Assembly (NCBI GenBank): GCA_001600415.1
Contig: BCJX01000013.1
Span: forward strand, 1,058,196-1,122,195
Source: Pascua guehoae
Taxonomy: Eukaryota; Basidiomycota; Tremellomycetes; Trichosporonales; Trichosporonaceae
Length of the DNA stretch: 64,000 nucleotides
Reading direction: 5' to 3'
Shown here: positions 57,900-64,000 of the stretch, piece by piece
Layout of the letters: each line of letters starts with the position of its first letter
Numbering within the stretch: the stretch's first letter is position 1
Made by a program: the position numbers and the translations under genes
The notes under the pieces: model-generated
What the model was told of the DNA's origin: nothing
Database searches by the model: none
What the model saw: the letters and a program-made list of their open reading frames with translations, nothing else

Positions 57900-60628
57900 C
57901 AGACGTTAGGAGACACTCGTGCCGGGGGAAACGAATGGGCAGGTGATGTCCAGTGGTAGAATCGACTTTTGTGACTTGCAAAATGCAATGTGCCAGTTGT
58001 TATGGAGTGACACTGCGATGATGAGGGGGAAAATGTTGACTCGGATGTTTGTCGGCGCCGGATTTTGATGACTGATTAATGACTGTATGCACCGCACTGA
58101 GCGACCGAGATGGGAAGCGAAGGTCCGCCGATCCGCCGAGCTGTCGGCCCGGTTGATCCGCTCTTGACTCGACGACGAGCCAGCGCCGCCGTACGCCGTA
58201 GCGTGTACCGTGCCGTGATAGGTGAACAGAGGACAAGGTTGGAATGGAAACCAGGGAAGGCAAAGCCCCCGACTCCCGTTTGACGTTGCAGAGTGCGACA
58301 GCGCCACTGCCCAGAGAACAGAGGGACAGAGGGAACAGGGGGCGACTGTTGCAATTGGCGGCTTGCGGCGACCGCAGTCTCGTTACGAAGTTGGGGTGGT
58401 GGGAGGAGAGAGATGCGGGGAGGAGGTGTGAGTAGACAGGGAGAGAGAGAGAGAGAGAGGGTGAAAGAGGGAGCCCCAAAGGGCAAGTTTGGAACGCACA
58501 CGTCAACCAGTGATGTGCGGATATGGTGGACTGTATGCTTGGTCGACGGTAGCGAGCGAGCGAGGCAACCAACGCCACACGGAAACAGATTGACCAAGAG
58601 TACACGCGCTGCTAACGCCTGTGGATCGCACAAAGCCGAGTGGCGAATGGAAAGCGATAAATCTAGGCTGTGGTTGCGCTAAATCAACCGGCGGTCGCGA
58701 CCGGCCAAGCAAGAGATAGCGCCTAGCTAGCGGCCTAGCGGTTATGGCAGGGTGGGTGCGTGTATGTATCGGTGGAGGCGGAGGCGGAGCGGAGTGAGGT
58801 GGTGGTGGTGGACGTGGGCAGAGGAATACCACGGTACCACGGTACCGACGTACGACGATGGAAGGAGAGAAAATAGAGCCAGTGCCGCGGCAACAGAGGC
58901 AAACAGGAACAAGCCAAACGGCCGTTAGACCTTTTTAGGCTTTTGCGACCCCCGCAGCCCCGCACCCAGTTCCGTTGTGCTGTCTGTCTACTGCTGATTC
59001 AGAATATCCGAAACGAAGCACAAAGCACAAACCCCCGCAATCGACGACGCAGTCTGTCTAGCCAGCCAGTGGCCAGTCGTGCAGTCGTGGTGGGAGGTCT
59101 TCTCATCTCTGCACGGCCAACGCGCCCAATCAATGCATGGGGGATGGGGTAGGTAGGTAGGCCACATGTGGCGCTGGCCCAGCAAAAGGTCTGTGCGCAC
59201 GTTTACCAGCTCGCGTGACCCACACAGGGGCTGGACAGGCAGGGGCGCCAGGGGTTCCCCGGTTCCATGTCTCCCCTCCAGGACAGGACGGACGCAGCGG
59301 TCCAGCGACTCAGAGCAAGGAATCGATCATAACTACTACTGATCGGTGTGGGGCAAGGCAAGGCACGTTGCACGCTTGCAACACTGCCCCTTTTGTACAG
59401 TTGGATCGGGACCAGTCGGCAGCATTTTGTCTCCGCAAAATCAATCGCTGTTTGGGACATTTTGCTGACAGAGACAGGAAGCAAGTGACGGGCATGTGAT
59501 GAGGTCACTGGCGGCCAGGTCACAAGCGGCGCATGTGGCAAGCATTTGGGAAGCATTACCCCAACTTCGGCGCCACAAGAGGTCACACGTCTTGCCGTCC
59601 TTCTACTGGGCTTTGTGCGACTGTTCACGCGACCAATGGCACCAATGGCACCAACTGAATGGGTGCAACAACCTGCGACAGATGTGTAACGCTAATGGGG
59701 CGCCAAGACGAGACGATCATCGTCCTGGCCCAGCCTCGAGCCTGGGGCGCCGCCATGGGGTAGATCTAACAAATGCTTGGGCCATGTCCCCTTCACTGCA
59801 TTCCTTGAGCAGCCCAGGCCGTCTGTCGGCCGAGGCAACATTGTGAGGGGTTGATGGCTGATGCATCTCGACAATGGCCTGGTTGCGCGCACATTGGCTG
59901 ACAGTGTAGCAGGCGCAAAGTAGTGACCAACACACTGTGAAAACTGCATCTAGTTTGCGCAAATCGTCAGCTAACGGGGACAGTCCAACAGTAAAATAAT
60001 CGCTGTAGTGCAGAATCAGTCCACAAAAAGGTGGTCACCATCTTTGTGCCCATCATTGATAAAATTTCGCTTCACACTCGTGTCCATAGCAACAACTTAA
60101 TCTTGATGCAGATAATTGTCAGTTCTCAAATCACATTTCCTCCCTCGTTGGCCGAACCTGCGATCGCGATGCGATAGATATCGCCGGATCGCTAGGGAGT
60201 CCTGGGATCACCGGGGTATGTGGGTGCGACGCATGCGACGGCGGAGAAAACTACGTGCGTTGATGTAACGGCTAATGCCTCGCGGGCTCAGCATCTCAGC
60301 ACCCACAGAAGCCGTCTCGGCGTCCAAGACAAACCAGGACGATCCCAAACAGCGAGCAACAATAATAGTAGGAGTCTAAGCATATGCATCGGCGGCCCAA
60401 ACATCATAATCGGGGTCGCATCATCCCTCCCTCTGCGCCAACGAAAACCAGCTCCCCTCGGTCCCCGAGCACCCAATTAAGGGGTCAGACGAGACTTGGG
60501 TATAAGCGTGCGACGGCTCCAGTGTTGCTGATACGTTTTACGCTGGCGGTTCGGGAGTGGACGACGAGAACCAAACAAATCCGGGTGGGGGCGACGACCG
60601 AGCAACCTTTTTTTTTCAGAAAAGGCGC
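57900..60628. other. Intergenic, no gene recognised
   Basis: 2.7 kb between two minus-strand genes. A short GA run lies at 58440-58459 and a GGTGGAGGCGGAGGCGG patch at 58770. Frames of up to 200 codons on the minus strand (58000-58633) are Ser/Leu/Pro-rich reads of pyrimidine tracts without motifs. 59950-60200 is AT-richer. No RNA gene was found. Confidence 0.5.
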
Positions 60629-61500
60629 TTAGAAGAGACGCTGAGGCTTGCCCATGGTGGTCTTGATGTGGAGCGAGCCAACGTTCTGCCACTGCTTCTT
60701 GAGAAGCGAGATGAGGAAGTTGATCGAGAGCATGGTGTTCTGCATGATCTGGTCCTCCTCCATGTTGACGTTGCCAATGGCGACACCGAGGCAGAGAACC
60801 TTCTTGAGCTGGAACTTGATGGTCGAACGGACCTCGGTGACCTTGCGGGCAAGGTCCTCAGAGTGCGAGACGGGGGTAGGGAACTTGCCCGCCTTGGAGA
60901 GACCGGGGCCGAGCAGACGGGGAATCTGCTTGATGAGGGCCTCGGAGGCAATAAAGGCGTCGTACTTCTGGGCGAGCTTCTTGACGAGCTTCTTGTTCTT
61001 GTTGAGCTTCTTGAGGTCCTCAACGGTCATGAACGCGAGCTCCTCGTCGAGCTGCTTGGCACGGTCAACGTCCATGGCGTCGGCGAGAATGCAGAGCGCC
61101 ATGCGGGGACGGGGAACGTGGGGGAGCTTGATGGTGCCCGAGAAACCTGAACGCGTTAGTTGAGTTTGACCAGTTTGTGTATTTTTGGCTGTCCTCGCGG
61201 ACGGACGTTCTACGCACGCTTGTCACGCTGGACCTGGGAATGTTAGTCGAGTTGGCCAACATTTTTCCGATTTCCAAACTCACATCGTAGTTCTTGAGGC
61301 CGATCTGGAGCTCGATGGTCTCGACAAAGTTACGCTTCTTGCCGAGGCCCTCCTTCTGGCCCTCGAGGGACGACTCGAGAAGGACGGTCTTGATGGACGA
61401 TCGCACGCTTGAGGCCTGGAGCTGCGGGGGCGTTAGACGCGTGTTCCGGGGTCGCAGTCGCTGCCCTCGGGGCGGTCCTCGGGGTGCTCACCTTGCTCAT
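60629..61500 (-). CDS. RPL10A: 60S ribosomal protein L10a (uL1)
   Basis: Cytosolic large-subunit protein of the L1 stalk. Four exons: 61500-61492 (9 nt, Met-Ser-Lys), 61421-61284, 61233-61218 (16 nt) and 61146-60629, giving 226 aa, close to the usual 217. Landmarks are [53 protein letters not shown], then [11 protein letters not shown] and [13 protein letters not shown] at the end. Strong C/G-ending codon bias fits high expression. The 9-nt first coding exon and the 16-nt third exon are both required to restore the family sequence. It is divergent from the mitochondrial bL28 gene across about 300 bp. Confidence 0.96.
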
Positions 61501-61801
61501 TTTTGGTGGTTGTCGGTCGGTTGACGGATGAGGAGGACACCAGCGAGCTCTGCAATTTTGGTAGTGGTAGCACAGTGGCGGCGTGGTGCAAGGTTTCTCG
61601 TTTTGGCGGAAGCAAAAGGCGGTATTATGGTCGGTGAGACCTTTGCCACGTGGGTGTGGCACTCTTTCCCTGAGCAGCTGAGTTCCCTTTCGACAACCGT
61701 TCCGACTTTCCAACTTCGTCGCTTCAACTGGCCAGGCTAGACATTGGAACGGCATACCACTCACACACCGTCGCACAAAACCCACCACGAACCCGGCCAC
61801 G
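61501..61801. promoter_or_regulatory. Bidirectional promoter between uL1 and bL28m
   Basis: The start codons of a cytosolic and a mitochondrial ribosomal protein face away from each other across 301 bp, so the two genes very probably share one promoter region. No single box is certain. Confidence 0.55.
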
Positions 61802-62144
61802 ATGCGTCCCCAGCTCCCCGTGTCGCGCGTGCAGCTCATCAAGCGGACGTCGAACCCGCCCATCATCCCGATCCCCGCGCGCGCGACGGGTAACAACGTC
61901 CCGCACTCGCTGCACAAGACGCGCCGCACCTGGAAGCCCAACGTCAAGCGCGTCGACCTGCCGGTCAACGTCCTCGGCAATGCGCTCGAGGAGTCGTTCA
62001 ACGTGCCCCTCGAGCCGACCGCGTCGGGCCGTCTCCATCGTTTCCCCGCCCTGAACGGAGTCAAGATGCGCGCGCGCGACCTCAAGGCGGTTAGCAAGGC
62101 GGGTGGTGTGGAGGGCTTGCTGGTGAGTACCACAAAGGGGGTGT

Positions 62145-62200
<56 letters not shown>

Positions 62201-62898
62201 GGAAGGTGGTGGCCAGGCGGTGGTAGCAAGGAGGATGCTGGGAATGTGTAGGGGGTTGAAAGATGGAGGTCAAAGTAACGGAGCAAGAGGCCGGAAGGAG
62301 CGCTGAGGAGGACGAGACCATGGACGGGTGATCGGCGAGGGTGTGCAGAAGGGACGAGAGATGAGCTGCAAGGTGGGGGAGGACGCCGGAGGAGCGGGAA
62401 TGGGGCAGGCGGCCTTCAATCAAGACAGATGGTGTGAAGAGATGAGACCGGAGAAGCGAGGAGAATGAGAGTGCCCCCCGCGAGACGCCAGAGACGCCAG
62501 AGCAGAGAGAGCTGCGAGAGTGCACACAAGAGATTGAAAAGCGTGCCTACGGGCCCACAGATGGGGGAAGAATGGAGACTCGGCCGTGACACGCAGGGAG
62601 ACCACAGAGACGGCGATTGATCCCGACCCGAGGCCACAGTTGGAGTGCTTAACCTGGAGTGCTTAACCTGGAGTGCTCAACCTGGAGTGCTCAACCTTCC
62701 TCCCGAGGCACGACTGACACGCAGCTCTCCCGCCCCGCATCGCACTTGACACCCTTTGGCCGTGCGCTGCGACACGACCTGTTCCGCGAGCTGCACAAGC
62801 TGCGCGCCGACCTCCTCGAGCTCGAAAAGTCCAAGGGCACCGAGGAGGAGATCCGGCTGATTGGCACCGAGCCGCCCCGCATCGAGGACCGGAAATGA
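61802..62898 (+). CDS. Mitochondrial ribosomal protein bL28m
   Basis: Large-subunit protein of the mitoribosome (bacterial L28 family, yeast MRPL24). Two exons (61802-62122 and 62725-62898) give 164 aa. NNVPHSLHKTRRTWKPNVKR is the L28 signature (bacterial proteins have a similar SHS...T.RRW.PN block), followed by RLHRFPALNGVKMRARDLKA. The second exon encodes a charged helix (FRELHKLRADLLELEKSKGT) and ends RIEDRK. The single intron is 602 nt, long for this window, and contains a 55-G homopolymer and a 14-nt tandem repeat. The exon 1 end (GGTGAGT) and exon 2 start (CACGCAG) are good splice sites with a CTGAC branch just upstream. Confidence 0.88.
62145..62199. repeat. Poly-G homopolymer (about 55 nt)
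   Basis: An uninterrupted G run in the intron of the bL28m gene, on the transcribed-sense strand. Its true length may differ because such runs are hard to sequence. Confidence 0.85.
62641..62697 (+). repeat. 14-nt tandem repeat GGAGTGCTTAACCT
   Basis: Four consecutive copies, the last two with C in place of T (GCTCAAC), about 30 nt upstream of the 3' splice site of the bL28m intron. Confidence 0.9.
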
Positions 62899-63194
62899 GC
62901 GCCGCCCAGCGGCATGGAGGGTGGGCGGTGGGCGGTGGCGGTGGATGGTGGACGGCGAGGGGGGTGGGAGTACGAGGGCCCGAATGATTGGGAGGGAGGG
63001 GCGCCATCTGGGACTCGGAAGCCGATGGCAGGGCGGAACGACACTAGCACTGCATAGCATGATGTACACGACTCTAAACACTGCTCCGGGCGGGCTGCTG
63101 ACACCAAGAGTCTCTAAACACTGCTTGGGGCCAGGCTGCTGACGCCAAGGTCACTGACGGGCCAGCTACCGGGCCATGCTTCCAGCGGTTGGGG

Positions 63195-63292
63195 TATTCG
63201 TGTGTACAAGGACTTGTACACGGACAACTTGTACACAGACAACTGGTACACCGAGAACTTGTACACAGACAAATGGTACACGGAGAACTGGT
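63195..63292 (+). repeat. 15-nt minisatellite GACAACTTGTACACA
   Basis: About six copies with substitutions (GACTTGTACACG, GACAACTGGTACACC, GAGAACTTGTACACA, GACAAATGGTACACG, GAGAACTGGTTCCGG). The unit is a multiple of three and all frames stay open, but there is no gene context. Confidence 0.85.
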
Positions 63293-63410
63293 TCCGGAAG
63301 AAGAGCTGATAACGTACCGAGACCGTGAGACGAGCCGAGAGACGCCTCGGCCCTACCGGTGCTGACTGTGGGTCTGCGCTCGCCGGTTCGCCATACGTGC
63401 AGAGTACAAG

Positions 63411-63605
63411 TACAGGTGCGTCCGCAAAGTCTTGAGACTGCCACTTTGAGCCCGGTCCTCAAGTTGCACATGGACCCTCTCGACCAATGCAATGGCATAG
63501 CAGTGAACACACCTGGTTGCCTTGTTGTATCCCAGATGCGCGCCTCCCTGTACGCACCGTGGGCACCCGAGCTAATGTGGCAGTCTGACTTTGCGGACAC
63601 CTGTA
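63411..63605. mobile_element. MITE-like inverted-repeat element, copy 2
   Basis: The ends TACAGGTGCGTCCGCAAAGT (63411) and, reverse complemented, TACAGGTGTCCGCAAAGTCA (63605) form inverted repeats of about 33 bp, flanked by TA on both sides (195 bp in all). Interior blocks GACCAATGCAATGGCA, TTGTTGTATCCCA and CACCGTGGGC.CCCGAGC are shared in order with the element at 491-703. It is non-coding. The intact TA-TA edges make this the best-preserved short copy in the window. Confidence 0.8.
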
Positions 63606-63750
63606 CACGGCCCGCAGAGAGGCACCTGCAAGTCGTCCGCCGGTGCACAGAATCAGACCAAGTTTAATTTCCTTTCCAACTCGATTCATCACGGCCGTCC
63701 CAACTCTTCTTCTACTTATCCTAGCACCCCGTGCCGAAGAGGGGACGACG

Positions 63751-63975
63751 CTACTCTGCCCTGTATCCAAGCACGCGATTCGCGTCCCTCCTCACCGCGT
63801 CCACGGGATTCCCTCCGAGCGCAAACGGCTCGAGACCCATGGCGCGCCTGCCTGCAAGGGAGAGCATGTCGTCCGCGGTGCCGCGGTCAGGGAAGGCGCT
63901 CTCGCCCGCGCCGCCGGGGAAGTCGGGGGGCGGGACGCCGTGGAGGAATGCGTCGCGCTGCTGGGCGATGTATTG
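63751..63975 (-). CDS. C-terminal exon of a DUF1479-like protein (partial)
   Basis: The terminal exon of a minus-strand gene that continues beyond the right edge. It begins after a CACACAG 3' splice site and encodes about 74 residues: QYIAQQRDAFLHGVPPPDFP, then GGAGESAFPDRGT, ADDMLSLAGRRAMGLEPF and an end in VLGYRAE. The PPPDFPGG.GES pattern followed by AGRRAMGL recalls the C-terminus of fungal DUF1479 proteins (predicted Fe(II)/2-oxoglutarate-type oxygenases). That match is from memory of the family and needs confirmation. The intron before it is cut by the window edge. Confidence 0.5.
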   Translation of the reverse strand, partial: QYIAQQRDAFLHGVPPPDFPGGAGESAFPDRGTADDMLSLAGRRAMGLEPFALGGNPVDAVRRDANRVLGYRAE

Positions 63976-64000
63976 CTGTGTGTCAGATATGGGGTGGGGG

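Larger units (their letters stand above)
62899..63750. other. Intergenic with minisatellite and MITE-like copy
   Basis: Spacer between bL28m and the right-edge gene. It contains CTCTAAACACTGCT twice (63071-63085 and 63112-63126), the 15-nt minisatellite and the inverted-repeat element annotated separately. No gene is seen. Confidence 0.55.

Noticed and set aside
58000..58633. Overlapping minus-strand frames of 185-201 codons
   Set aside because: They translate pyrimidine-rich tracts and a GA run; no consistent coding bias or domain.
1..64000. CRISPR arrays, prophage or bacterial operons
   Set aside because: The window is eukaryotic; the tandem repeats present are minisatellites without regular unique spacers.

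Overview
The window is nuclear DNA from a GC-rich basidiomycete fungus, most likely a yeast of the Tremellomycetes (Trichosporonales or relatives). Nearly every gene is cut by several 40-130 nt GT-AG introns with CTRAC-like branch sites, coding strands favour C or G at third positions, and the gene content is eukaryotic: OCH1-type mannosyltransferase, FKBP12, YAT amino-acid permease, mitochondrial 2-oxoglutarate dehydrogenase, IRE1, PUF6, cytosolic and mitochondrial ribosomal proteins. The genus is inference. Exon limits were worked out by hand from splice signals, frame and family motifs.

Layout. 1-7.8 kb: repeat-bearing left edge with a 0.2 kb inverted-repeat element, an OCH1-like glycosyltransferase, a secreted class 3 lipase and a candidate small secreted protein. 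7.8-17 kb: FKBP12 with a possible mitochondrial presequence, an amino-acid permease and KGD1. 19-26 kb: a small ubiquitin-protease-like gene, a C2H2 zinc-finger gene, a large unrecognised gene (possibly with a GIY-YIG/T5orf172-like segment) and a short orphan. 26-30.4 kb: a gene desert holding nested inverted-repeat elements and a GT microsatellite. 30.4-45.4 kb: CLC chloride channel/exchanger, 6-phosphogluconolactonase, a USP-like protein without the catalytic cysteine, an acylphosphatase with a 16-nt exon and two long introns, and a mitochondrial malonyltransferase-like protein with a degenerate active site. 45.4-64 kb: PUF6, IRE1, an alpha-arrestin, a divergent pair of ribosomal-protein genes (cytosolic uL1 and mitochondrial bL28), a second 0.2 kb inverted-repeat element, and the last exon of a DUF1479-like gene running off the right edge.

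There are no operons; genes lie on both strands, often as divergent pairs. Functional themes are mitochondrial metabolism and translation (KGD1, malonyltransferase-like, bL28m), ER and secretory functions (OCH1-like, IRE1, lipase), ribosome biogenesis (PUF6, uL1) and ubiquitin-linked proteins (two USP-like genes, one arrestin). The most unusual points are the TA-flanked inverted-repeat family with an apparent nested insertion, two candidate pseudoenzymes, microexons of 9-16 nt, stop-free introns whose length is a multiple of three (one inside the IRE1 kinase catalytic loop), and homopolymers up to 55 G.
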